From contig JANNXV010000055.1 in assembly GCA_031409815.1 (NCBI GenBank), positions 1 through 33,326 on the forward strand: a DNA stretch of 33,326 nt, given 5' to 3'. Numbering within the stretch: position 1 is the stretch's first letter; each line of letters starts with the position of its first letter. This DNA comes from JANLUX01 sp031409815 (lineage in GTDB: Bacteria > Bacteroidota > Bacteroidia > AKYH767-A > OLB10). Shown piece by piece: positions 1 to 7,477 of the stretch. The notes under the pieces were generated by a model, which worked only from the letters and a program-made list of their open reading frames with translations, ran no database searches and was not told the origin of the DNA. The position numbers and the translations under genes are program-made.

Positions 1-89
1 CGGATTTTTTAAACCCAATATCTCCACCATGGTGGGTGCACTTTATAAAGATGGTGACCCACGTAGAGATGCTGGGTTTAAAAAATCCG
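1..89. repeat. Fold-back: 17-bp perfect inverted repeat around a 55-bp inverted piece of the POT gene
   Basis: Arm 1-17 (cggattttttaaaccca) is the exact reverse complement of arm 73-89. The 55 bases between them (18-72) are inverted relative to the POT gene. Read on the plus strand from position 2, the segment encodes GFFKPNIST followed by MVGALYKDGDPRRDAGF, the POT signature that the minus-strand gene should carry. The natural sequence probably contains only a short AAACCCA/TGGGTTT complementarity (one in the FFKPN codons, one in the AGF codons). The outer part of each arm would then be duplicated sequence created by strand switching at that microhomology. Confidence 0.85.
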
Positions 90-496
90 GTACCAATAAT
101 GGAAAAACAGATACCGATATAAAAGAAATCTTCGGGCGAAAAGGCAATGATAAATCCACCGGCAATCATCATGGTGGCTCCCCAGAATAATGATTTGCGA
201 AAACCCAATATTTTATCTGCAAATAAGCCTCCTATAAAAGTGAAAGCGTAAATAAACGCTTGTATGGCTCCATATTGAAGATTTGCATCGCGATCAGTCA
301 ACCCAAGTTTTGATACCATAAAAACAGTGAGCATACCACGCATTCCATAAAAGCAAAAACGTTCCCACATTTCAACGGTAAATAAATACCAGAGTTGTTT
401 CGGGAACTTACCTGTAAAGGATTGTATTTTTTCTAATTCCGGATTTGAAGCCTGATTTATTTTACCATCATATATTTCGTCAATTGGTTCGCCCAT
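1..496 (-). CDS. POT-family proton-dependent peptide transporter, 5' part, broken at left edge
   Basis: The minus-strand frame opens at ATG 496-494 and is still open at position 1, so the gene is partial. Residues 1-141 look authentic. After a hydrophilic N-terminus comes EMWERFCFYGMRGML, the E-x-x-E-R-F-x-x-Y-G proton-coupling signature of the POT/PTR2 family. Hydrophobic segments follow, then GTGFFKP, the start of the second POT signature. From about residue 142 the minus-strand translation stops looking like a POT protein. The expected continuation (NISTMVGALYKDGDPRRDAGF) is instead encoded on the opposite strand at 17-79. The family imports di- and tripeptides across the inner membrane with protons. 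The break is either a fold-back artefact at a contig end or a real rearrangement; see the inverted-repeat entry. Family call is firm; integrity of the 3' part is not. Confidence 0.85.
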   Translation of the reverse strand, partial: MGEPIDEIYDGKINQASNPELEKIQSFTGKFPKQLWYLFTVEMWERFCFYGMRGMLTVFMVSKLGLTDRDANLQYGAIQAFIYAFTFIGGLFADKILGFRKSLFWGATMMIAGGFIIAFSPEDFFYIGICFSIIGTGFFKPSISTWVTIFIKCTHHGGDIGFKKS

Positions 497-545
497 GTTT
501 TTGTTTTTATTAGAATATATAATTGTTATAATTTGATTGTTGTGG

Positions 546-553
546 CAAACATA
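546..553 (-). promoter_or_regulatory. Possible -7 promoter element of the POT gene
   Basis: On the minus strand these bases read TATGTTTG, an exact match to the Bacteroidota -7 consensus TAnnTTTG, about 50 bases upstream of the POT ATG. The nearest upstream TTTG (582-579) is 25 bases away, slightly wider than the usual spacing, so this is a weak-to-moderate call. Confidence 0.4.
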
Positions 554-580
554 ATAAAAAGAAATTCCTTTATTGAATCA

Positions 581-617
581 AAAAAAAGCAGCACATATAT
601 CATGCGCTGCTTTTTTT
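581..617 (-). terminator. Intrinsic terminator of the BNR/T9SS gene, possibly bidirectional
   Basis: A perfect 12-bp stem (581-592 aaaaaaagcagc paired with 606-617 gctgcttttttt) encloses a 13-base loop. On the minus strand it lies about 25 bases after the stop of the 643-4032 gene and ends in a run of seven T, as expected for a factor-independent terminator. The A/T runs are symmetrical, so it could also stop transcription in the other direction. It separates this gene from the POT gene. Confidence 0.75.
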
Positions 618-642
618 AAAGTTTATAAAAGAAGATTATTTC

Positions 643-3600
643 TTACTTCGAAATATTCAATTTCCTTACAACTGTATTTTTATCCGTAGTTAGTCTTACA
701 AAATAAAGACCGTTTGGATAATTCCGCAAATCAATCACATTATCAGTTACTGTATTGCTTTGTTTGATTTGCTTGCCTTCGGAATTAAATATAGAATAAC
801 TTTTAACGATATGCGATTTGTCAACCAAATAGAACAAGCCGTTGGATGGGTTGGGTTTTATGTTTAGATTATCTAACTGATATTCTTCCAATGCAACCGC
901 TGTATGAAAGATGTTGATATCATCAAGATAAAAGCTGTTTCCATATCCGCTATGTGCTTCAAATCTAACTTTTATCGTTTGACCAATATAGGTTGAAATG
1001 TCAATAGTATTTGTGGTCCAATTTGTGTCTGCAGGTAAAAATTGGTTGAGAAAGTACTGAGGTGTGGTTGTGAGTGCTGTACCCCATTTTAGAAAAAGGT
1101 TATTCCAGGTTACTCCACAATCATTTGAAATGCTAACGGCCATTGTATCAATATAAGTGGAGTCGTATTGAGCATAAGCATGGCTGAAATATATATAGGC
1201 GGGTGAAGTAGCAGTAGATAAATCAATACGAGGTGAAACCAGATTTTGTGTTCCCGATTGTACACTATAAAAGTTGGCGTAAATTGAACTAGACGATAAG
1301 CCATATGCACCCACTGTTGTATCGTGTACCCATAAATTTGTTGAACCTGATAAACTCCAGTTTTCAGGCGGAGATCCACCCATCTCGAAACCTTGTGAAA
1401 GAGGAAAAGAAGCAATAACTGTATCTACTTTTAAGGAGGTCGATTTACGATTGTTACCTACAAATTGGTCAGCACTGTTATTTGGATTACTGGTATAAAC
1501 ACTTACAGTATGTGTACCTGCATAAAATGTAGCTTGCGATAAGGTATCAGTAATGGTTGCATTTTTTGGCAAACTACCCGACCATGCAATTGAATCAATC
1601 AAACCATTGTCGATTTGAAAGTTAATGGTAACTGAAGTAAGCGTATCTAATCCATAATTGCGAATGGTTGCAACTATGTAAGACGTAATGCTATCACAAT
1701 AAGTATCGGTGAAAGGTTGACTAATACTTGCAACACCAGCATCGGTTTGAATAAACTGAACGGGAGTAAATGTTTCAGTTTCATACATACTGCGACCATA
1801 AGTAGCTGCACGCAGTTTTCCGTTTCCATAATTTAAATCAAGATCCCAAACCATTACATAAGGCATTCCGGTGTTGTAGGTTATCCAATCACTCATGGTA
1901 TCGTTTTTATAGAATACTCCAAAATCACAACCGATATATAAATCTCCAGTAGTTCCCTTTTGATATTCGATACAATTAAATGGAACATTTGGCAATGTGC
2001 CTGATATATTGGTCCAGTTGAGGCCTCCATCAATTGTTTTAAATATTTTGTAACCATCTACAAATCCTGAAAAGCTAACCCACATGGTTTGCGCATCATC
2101 GCTAATAGCAACATCACTTATACCGGCTGTATCAATAGGTAAGCCGGTTACAATATTTGTCCAATTAGCTCCATGATCGATGGTTTTTTGCATCACTCCA
2201 AGTGAAGCTGCAACAATGATACTTGAATCAGTGGGTGCAGTTTCTAATATTGTAATTAAATTAACATTATCAATTACGGGTGATATCACTTGCCAGGTAT
2301 TTCCATTATCGTAGGAGTTATGTACCACTTCACCACCTATATAAATATTGCTACTGTTTAATGGATTCATGGCAATAGGTGTTACCCAGTTTCCAACCAA
2401 TCCTGGAGGTCTGATAGATGCGCCAAAAGAAAGACCTCCATTATTTGAACGTGAAAAACCACCATTCTGAAAACTGGCATAGCATACATTTTCATCTGTA
2501 AAATCCACTGCATTATCCATTCCATCACCACCAATTACTGTTCGCCAGCTTGTGCCATCATATCGGTGAGTTGCATTATCCTGAGTACCTCCCAAAATTA
2601 AATCGGGCATTGTGTAGGATGAACTTGCTTTATAATACTGCGAAATTCCTATACCGTTATTGAGCGATGTCCAGGTAAAACCGGTATCGTTTGAAACATA
2701 AACTCCACCATCATTTACAGCATATAATTTGGTTGGATTAAAAGGTGAAAAGGCTAAACCATGAAAATCGGGATGAATAAAATTAGGGCGTGTATTGATA
2801 AAGGAGGAAATATCTTTCCATGCTACACCTCCATTACTTGATTTAAGGAGCGGTACAATTCCAACATAAACCACATTGGCATCACTAGGGCTCATAGCAA
2901 TAGGCTTATCATAACCATCTTGATGACCGAAAGCAGCTATATTGGAAGCAAGCGTAAAATTTATACCGCCATTTATACTTTTCATCACAAATCCATTACT
3001 CTTTGCCAGTATTATGATTGACGTATCGGCAACCGACATTGCAAGACGTGCAACAGATGCAGGAGCAGGTAAATTATAAGGAAATGATATCCATGTAGCA
3101 CCGTAATCGAACGAACGCTTTATTTTTCTGCCTGCAACGGCATAGGCCTGTGATGCATCAAGTGGATTCAGCATCAAATCATAAATTTTATTGGTATCAA
3201 CCTGCGCCCAATTTAATCCAGCATCTGTCGATCTATATAAACCCTTTGCAGTAGCTGCCATCACAATATTGGTTTGAACCGGGTTTACAATAACACGATA
3301 AATAACGGCAGTTTGTGCCTGAGCATAAGTTAAACCTGTTTGGTTCCAGGTTTGTCCAGCATCTGTTGACATTAGTATTCCACAAGCATATTGTCCGCCA
3401 GGAAAAAATAAGTTCCAGTTAGGATCGGCCGCGAAATTGCCAGGTGCATCACCGGTAGCGGCATATATAGTATCGGGATTTAATGGATTTATAGAAATGT
3501 CAGTGATACTCATGCTTGGTAACGCATCGTTACTGCTTGCCCAATTAATGCCACCGTCAATGGTTTTCCAAATTCCACCACAAGCAGTACCTACAAATAA

Positions 3601-4032
3601 AGTATTGCTATCTGTTGGATGTATAGCAATGCAATTGATACGGCCAATACCAGGCGAAAGCAAACTATCGTAAGCAGTTGGTGGAGTAAATGGACCTATT
3701 GCAGTCCAATTTGCATTTTGAACGTTTAAATTAATTTTTCGGTTTGCCTGATAGCGATTGAATTCGTTAAATAAAGCATCGGGACTAAAAAAAGTACCTG
3801 ATGGATAAGTACGTTGAAGCATAAAATGCTCCCAGCGTTTAAATTTTGCATACAAGCCATCAGTTTCGCCTGCTGTTGCTTCAATCTCTTCAGCGTTTTT
3901 CATTTTATCCAGCATTTCGCTGCGGACTTTGTAAAAATTGGGCAAGGCTTGGTTGTTTAAAGATTTTTTTTGTGCAAATGCCTGCGTAATAAATAACAAC
4001 AAGATTGCAGAAATGATGGTAGGTTTTTTCAT
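643..4032 (-). CDS. Secreted BNR/sortilin-like repeat protein with T9SS sorting domain (1129 aa)
   Basis: The N-terminus is a Sec signal peptide (MKKPTIISAILLLFITQAFA, cleavage near Ala-20). Residues ~105-750 carry about twelve Asp-box/BNR-type blades of the form S/T-x-D-x-G-x-x-W (for example GGIWKTIDGGINW, GLYRSTDAGLNW, KIFKTIDGGLNW), matching the fold of sortilin/VPS10 and sialidase-like propellers. A CARDB-like beta domain follows, then a MAM/jelly-roll-like domain ending in FYLDDINIF. The last ~75 residues (NLNIKPNPSNG... to the C-terminal KLNISK) form a T9SS type A sorting domain. The protein should pass the outer membrane through T9SS and be released or surface-attached. No catalytic residues are identifiable, so no enzymatic role is claimed; adhesion or a scaffold role is possible. 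It is transcribed alone, divergently from asnB. Confidence 0.85.
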   Translation of the reverse strand: MKKPTIISAILLLFITQAFAQKKSLNNQALPNFYKVRSEMLDKMKNAEEIEATAGETDGLYAKFKRWEHFMLQRTYPSGTFFSPDALFNEFNRYQANRKINLNVQNANWTAIGPFTPPTAYDSLLSPGIGRINCIAIHPTDSNTLFVGTACGGIWKTIDGGINWASSNDALPSMSITDISINPLNPDTIYAATGDAPGNFAADPNWNLFFPGGQYACGILMSTDAGQTWNQTGLTYAQAQTAVIYRVIVNPVQTNIVMAATAKGLYRSTDAGLNWAQVDTNKIYDLMLNPLDASQAYAVAGRKIKRSFDYGATWISFPYNLPAPASVARLAMSVADTSIIILAKSNGFVMKSINGGINFTLASNIAAFGHQDGYDKPIAMSPSDANVVYVGIVPLLKSSNGGVAWKDISSFINTRPNFIHPDFHGLAFSPFNPTKLYAVNDGGVYVSNDTGFTWTSLNNGIGISQYYKASSSYTMPDLILGGTQDNATHRYDGTSWRTVIGGDGMDNAVDFTDENVCYASFQNGGFSRSNNGGLSFGASIRPPGLVGNWVTPIAMNPLNSSNIYIGGEVVHNSYDNGNTWQVISPVIDNVNLITILETAPTDSSIIVAASLGVMQKTIDHGANWTNIVTGLPIDTAGISDVAISDDAQTMWVSFSGFVDGYKIFKTIDGGLNWTNISGTLPNVPFNCIEYQKGTTGDLYIGCDFGVFYKNDTMSDWITYNTGMPYVMVWDLDLNYGNGKLRAATYGRSMYETETFTPVQFIQTDAGVASISQPFTDTYCDSITSYIVATIRNYGLDTLTSVTINFQIDNGLIDSIAWSGSLPKNATITDTLSQATFYAGTHTVSVYTSNPNNSADQFVGNNRKSTSLKVDTVIASFPLSQGFEMGGSPPENWSLSGSTNLWVHDTTVGAYGLSSSSIYANFYSVQSGTQNLVSPRIDLSTATSPAYIYFSHAYAQYDSTYIDTMAVSISNDCGVTWNNLFLKWGTALTTTPQYFLNQFLPADTNWTTNTIDISTYIGQTIKVRFEAHSGYGNSFYLDDINIFHTAVALEEYQLDNLNIKPNPSNGLFYLVDKSHIVKSYSIFNSEGKQIKQSNTVTDNVIDLRNYPNGLYFVRLTTDKNTVVRKLNISK

Positions 4033-4042
4033 AATAATTGTA

Positions 4043-4074
4043 TTTAATTGGTTAAATAATTTAATTGGTTAAAT
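4043..4074. repeat. Two 15-bp direct repeats in the leader/promoter of the BNR gene
   Basis: The sequence tttaattggttaaat occurs at 4043-4057 and again, without mismatch, at 4060-4074, a 17-base period. Each copy has a TTTAA-N4-TTAAA semi-palindromic core. It lies 11-42 bases upstream of the start of the 643-4032 gene and within the divergent region shared with asnB. It could be an operator pair or chance AT-rich slippage. Confidence 0.5.
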
Positions 4075-4187
4075 TAAGTATATAAATATTCAGTGAGCAA
4101 ATTAAGTGAATTTAATTGATAGCAGAAAGTTTTTTGATTTGAATGATGCAGTTTTAAAAATCAACAGTAACTACAATTTAAACTACT

Positions 4188-4195
4188 TACTTTTG
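4188..4195 (+). promoter_or_regulatory. -7 promoter element TACTTTTG immediately upstream of asnB
   Basis: TACTTTTG matches the Bacteroidota -7 consensus TAnnTTTG exactly and ends five bases before the asnB ATG. Transcription would start at or within a few bases of the start codon, predicting a leaderless or nearly leaderless mRNA. No clear TTG -33 element sits at the usual distance. The identical octamer precedes two other genes in the window (7441 and 16904). Confidence 0.5.
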
Positions 4196-4200
4196 GCGGC

Positions 4201-6102
4201 ATGTGTGGCATAGCCGGTATAGCGGCATTTACAGAAAAGGGAAATTCGTTTTTAGGTAAGATAGAATCAGCAACAAATTGTTTGGCGCTTCGTGGTCCGG
4301 ATGATGGTGGCATTTACCGAGATCAAAAAATTGCTTTAGGCCATCGAAGGCTTTCTGTTATCGATACCAGTAAGTCTGCATCACAGCCAATGCAAGATCT
4401 CAGCAAGCGATACACCATTATTTTTAATGGCGAATTTTTTAACTACATCGAGCATCGAAGGGCATTGCAACAAGCAGGTGTTACATTTCAAACACATAGC
4501 GACACTGAAGTATTATTAAATCTCTACCTAAAAGAAGGTTCGAAATGTCTGGATAAAATAAATGGCTTTTTTGCTTTGGCCATTTATGATAAAGAACTAC
4601 AAACACTTTTTCTTGCCCGCGACCGAATGGGTGTAAAGCCCCTACTCTATTATCATACTCATGATAATTTTCTTTTTGCTTCAGAGTTAAAGGCAATTAT
4701 GGCGATGGATATTCCTCGTGAATTGGATAAGTCATCAATATTGGCTTATTTTCAATTGAATTATATTCCTACGCCAAACACCATTTTAAAAAACGTCTAT
4801 AAACTCCAGCCTGGCTATTTTATTAAAATTGATTTATCAAATAATAAAACAGAAGAAAAGCAATGGTATGAAATTCCATTTAAGAAAGAAGAAGAATTAC
4901 AGCCAGAGAACTATGAGAAAAGCAAAAGTCGATTGGTAAAATTACTTGACGAATCGATAGAAAGAAGGTTAGTTGCAGACGTTCCTTTAGGCGCATTTTT
5001 AAGCGGAGGTATTGATTCATCAGTGATAGTAGCTTTGGCATCAAAACACGTAGATAAATTAAATACTTTTTCTATCGGGTTTAAAGACGAACCACATTTT
5101 GACGAAACAAAGTATGCACAGTTAGTAGCTGATAAATTCAAGACCAATCACACCGTTTATCGATTATCAAATGATGAATTGTATAATAGCCTCTATTCAG
5201 CACTTGACTATTTAGATGAGCCTTTTGCAGATTCATCAGCCTTAGCTGTGAATGTATTAAGTCGTGAAACACGCAAATCGGTTACGGTTGCTTTAAGTGG
5301 CGATGGAGCTGATGAGTTATTTGCCGGTTACAATAAACATAGAGCCGAATGGATCATTCGAAATAATCAGTATAAGCGAAACGCGCTGAGTTTGGCAGCT
5401 CCAATTGTTTCAATGATGCAAGGATCAAGAAATTCAAAACTCTCCAATAAACTGCGTCAGTTACATCGCTTTGCTGAAGGCAGCAAGTTGAATGCTAAAG
5501 ATAGATACTGGAGATGGTGCAGCTTAGTAGATGAAAAATCGGCACTAAACTTGTTTAATCCTGCTTGGATGCATGACACAAAGGAATACAAAGACCGAAA
5601 GCATAAAACATTGCAGCATCTGCTTGACGATGGTGATATAAACGAGGTGCTGTTAACCGATATGCAGTTGGTATTAGTAAGTGATATGCTAGTGAAAGTA
5701 GATCAAATGTCGATGGCAAATAGTTTGGAAGTTCGTAATCCATTTTTAGATTTTGAGCTAGTAAATTTTGCATTCTCGCTGCCTTCAGCCTATAAAATTG
5801 ATGCTACCTCGCAAAAGAAAATTGTTAGAGATGCATTTAGAGATTTGTTACCTATTGAATTATTTCATCGTCCTAAAAAAGGATTTGAAGTACCCTTGCT
5901 CAAATGGTTTCAAACTGAATTAAGTGGTTTGATTAATGATAATTTATTGAAGGATGAATTTATTATTGAACAAGGTATTTTTAATGTTGACCAAATCAAA
6001 AAACTAAAATCGAAGCTTTTTTCATCTCATCCGGGTGAAGTTACTGCAAGAATATGGGGACTAATTGTTTTCCAATATTGGTGGAAGAAATACATGGTTT
6101 AA
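4201..6102 (+). CDS. asnB: Glutamine-hydrolysing asparagine synthetase-type amidotransferase (633 aa)
   Basis: The protein starts MCGIAGI, so Cys2 is the N-terminal nucleophile of a class II glutamine amidotransferase domain (residues ~2-210), which releases ammonia from glutamine. This fixes the start codon. Motifs RGPDDGG, NGEFFNY and SDTEVLL fit that domain. The synthetase domain has the ATP-pyrophosphatase loop SGGIDSS at 268-274 and SGDGADELFAGY further on. Length is typical for the AsnB family. Free asparagine synthesis is one possible role. Because it opens a polysaccharide export locus, amidation of a sugar carboxylate (uronic acid) is at least as plausible; this is inference from context. 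A 111-base gap carrying repeats separates it from the next gene. Confidence 0.93.
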   Translation: MCGIAGIAAFTEKGNSFLGKIESATNCLALRGPDDGGIYRDQKIALGHRRLSVIDTSKSASQPMQDLSKRYTIIFNGEFFNYIEHRRALQQAGVTFQTHSDTEVLLNLYLKEGSKCLDKINGFFALAIYDKELQTLFLARDRMGVKPLLYYHTHDNFLFASELKAIMAMDIPRELDKSSILAYFQLNYIPTPNTILKNVYKLQPGYFIKIDLSNNKTEEKQWYEIPFKKEEELQPENYEKSKSRLVKLLDESIERRLVADVPLGAFLSGGIDSSVIVALASKHVDKLNTFSIGFKDEPHFDETKYAQLVADKFKTNHTVYRLSNDELYNSLYSALDYLDEPFADSSALAVNVLSRETRKSVTVALSGDGADELFAGYNKHRAEWIIRNNQYKRNALSLAAPIVSMMQGSRNSKLSNKLRQLHRFAEGSKLNAKDRYWRWCSLVDEKSALNLFNPAWMHDTKEYKDRKHKTLQHLLDDGDINEVLLTDMQLVLVSDMLVKVDQMSMANSLEVRNPFLDFELVNFAFSLPSAYKIDATSQKKIVRDAFRDLLPIELFHRPKKGFEVPLLKWFQTELSGLINDNLLKDEFIIEQGIFNVDQIKKLKSKLFSSHPGEVTARIWGLIVFQYWWKKYMV

Positions 6103-6111
6103 AGATGTGTG

Positions 6112-6192
6112 GATTTAGGATTTAGGGATTTGAAATAAGCAGTAGGAAACATCGCTCTAGAATATGAATATAAAATCTCCACATCCTAAATC
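6112..6192. repeat. AT-rich gap with repeated and inverted gatttagga motifs
   Basis: Between asnB and the GT4 gene, gatttagga at 6112-6120 is repeated imperfectly downstream and has an exact reverse complement, tcctaaatc, at 6184-6192, followed by related ataaaatc/ttaaatc words. The arms are 63 bases apart, so a strong hairpin is unlikely. It resembles dispersed intergenic repeat debris rather than a promoter; function unknown. Confidence 0.35.
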
Positions 6193-6213
6193 ATAAAATC
6201 TTAAATCTCAGAA

Positions 6214-7410
6214 ATGCCCAAAGTTTTACGTATCATCAATAGATTAAATATAGGCGGACCAACTTACAATGCTGCTTACCTGAGTAAATATCTTGCCCCG
6301 GAATTTGAAACACTTTTAGTTGCCGGAATAAAAGATGAGTCTGAAGAAAGCTCTGAATATATAGTAGAAGAAATGGGATTAAAACCTCTTTACATTCCTG
6401 AAATGAAAAGAGAAATAAATTTATCGGACGACAGAAAGGCTTATTTACGTATTCGTAAAATAATTAAGGAATTTAAACCCGATATTGTTCATACGCATGC
6501 AGCCAAGGCAGGTACAGTTGGAAGACTGGCTGCCTTTCACGAAAAAGTGCCCGTAGTATTACATACTTTTCATGGCCACGTTTTTCACTCTTATTTTAAT
6601 CCATTAAAAACAAAAATATTTTTACAAATTGAAAGATACCTTGCAAAGCGAAGTTCTTCCATAATTGCTATAAGCGAAATACAAAAAAGTGAACTGGTAA
6701 ATGATTATAAATTATGTAAAGCAGATAAGGTTTCAGTGGTTCAGCTTGGATTTAATTTAGACAGGTTTTATATTAATCGATTAGAAAACAGAGTTTCATT
6801 CCGACAAAAATTTCATATTAAAGATGACGAAGTTGCTATAGGAATTATAGGTCGTTTGGTACCTGTTAAGAATCATGAATTGTTTTTAAGAGCAATAAAA
6901 AAGGTCGTTAAAAACTCTTCTGTGAAATTAAAAGCAATAATAATTGGTGATGGCGAAAACAGGCTCCAAATTGAGCAATTATGTACTACTTTAAAATTGG
7001 AATATGCCAGTGAGCAATTCGATACCAATCATTCAACTATAATTTTCACCTCCTGGATAAAGAATATTGAATGGGCCATGGCAGGTCTTGATATCGTTGC
7101 TCTTACCTCATTAAATGAAGGAACTCCGGTTAGTTTAATTGAAGCACAGGCTGCAGCAAAGCCAATTGTTACAACCAATGTGGGTGGCATTATGGATATT
7201 GTAATTGAAAATAAGACTGCTTTACTATCAGAATCAAATGATGTTGATGCATTTGCAAAAAACTTGAATACCTTGATTAAAAATTCACAATTGCGGAACG
7301 ATTTTGGATTAGCAGGTGAAAAACATGTAAAGCAAAAGTTCGGCTACCAACGTTTGGTTAATGATATTTCTGAACTTTATCAACAGTTGCTATTGAAAAG
7401 CAATTTCTAA
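6214..7410 (+). CDS. GT4-family glycosyltransferase (398 aa)
   Basis: This is a two-Rossmann-domain GT-B enzyme of the GT4 family, using a nucleotide-sugar donor on a lipid-linked acceptor at the inner face of the cytoplasmic membrane. The N-terminal domain opens with RIINRLNIGGPTYNA, the glycine-rich acceptor-side loop, followed by DIVHTHAAKAGTVGR. The C-terminal domain has IGIIGRLVPVKNH and the donor-binding NEGTPVSLIEAQAAAKPIV with the family E-x7-E arrangement, then TTNVGG. Length is normal. It lies between asnB and the export lipoprotein gene, so it should build the repeat unit of the same polysaccharide. Donor sugar and linkage cannot be read from sequence. Confidence 0.9.
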   Translation: MPKVLRIINRLNIGGPTYNAAYLSKYLAPEFETLLVAGIKDESEESSEYIVEEMGLKPLYIPEMKREINLSDDRKAYLRIRKIIKEFKPDIVHTHAAKAGTVGRLAAFHEKVPVVLHTFHGHVFHSYFNPLKTKIFLQIERYLAKRSSSIIAISEIQKSELVNDYKLCKADKVSVVQLGFNLDRFYINRLENRVSFRQKFHIKDDEVAIGIIGRLVPVKNHELFLRAIKKVVKNSSVKLKAIIIGDGENRLQIEQLCTTLKLEYASEQFDTNHSTIIFTSWIKNIEWAMAGLDIVALTSLNEGTPVSLIEAQAAAKPIVTTNVGGIMDIVIENKTALLSESNDVDAFAKNLNTLIKNSQLRNDFGLAGEKHVKQKFGYQRLVNDISELYQQLLLKSNF

Positions 7411-7420
7411 ATGAGCAAAA

Positions 7421-7448
7421 TTGTCCTCTTAAAAAATGTTTACTTTTG
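7421..7448 (+). promoter_or_regulatory. Promoter (TTG-N17-TACTTTTG) of the polysaccharide export genes
   Basis: TTG at 7421-7423 and TACTTTTG at 7441-7448 are separated by 17 bases, matching the Bacteroidota pattern TTG-N17-23-TAnnTTTG. Transcription would start near 7454. An in-frame ATG at 7436 lies inside this promoter, so the lipoprotein gene must start at 7478 if it is used. It gives the Wza/Wzc-like genes their own promoter downstream of the GT4 gene. Confidence 0.6.
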
Positions 7449-7477
7449 AGCCGCTAAAAAAAAACTTTGATCAGTCT

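Noticed and set aside
1..89. Site-specific invertible switch (phase-variable element)
   Set aside because: The arms look like duplicated POT coding sequence around a 7-base microhomology, and the reading after the inverted piece (KKS) does not restore the transporter. A fold-back is simpler, and no recombinase is nearby.
1110..1415. Opposite- or alternate-frame ORFs of 60-112 codons inside larger genes (for example here, 8929-9217, 19127-19467, 25928-26266)
   Set aside because: They lie wholly inside genes with clear domain evidence, lack recognisable motifs or signal sequences, and read as composition shadows.
7411..7449. Tiny ORF of 12 codons (ATG to TGA) right after the GT4 stop
   Set aside because: It is made up of the promoter region itself (ending in the TACTTTTG element) and shows no coding character.
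7436..7477. Longer N-terminus of the Wza-like protein
   Set aside because: It overlaps the predicted promoter and would put 14 hydrophilic residues before a perfect lipoprotein signal peptide.
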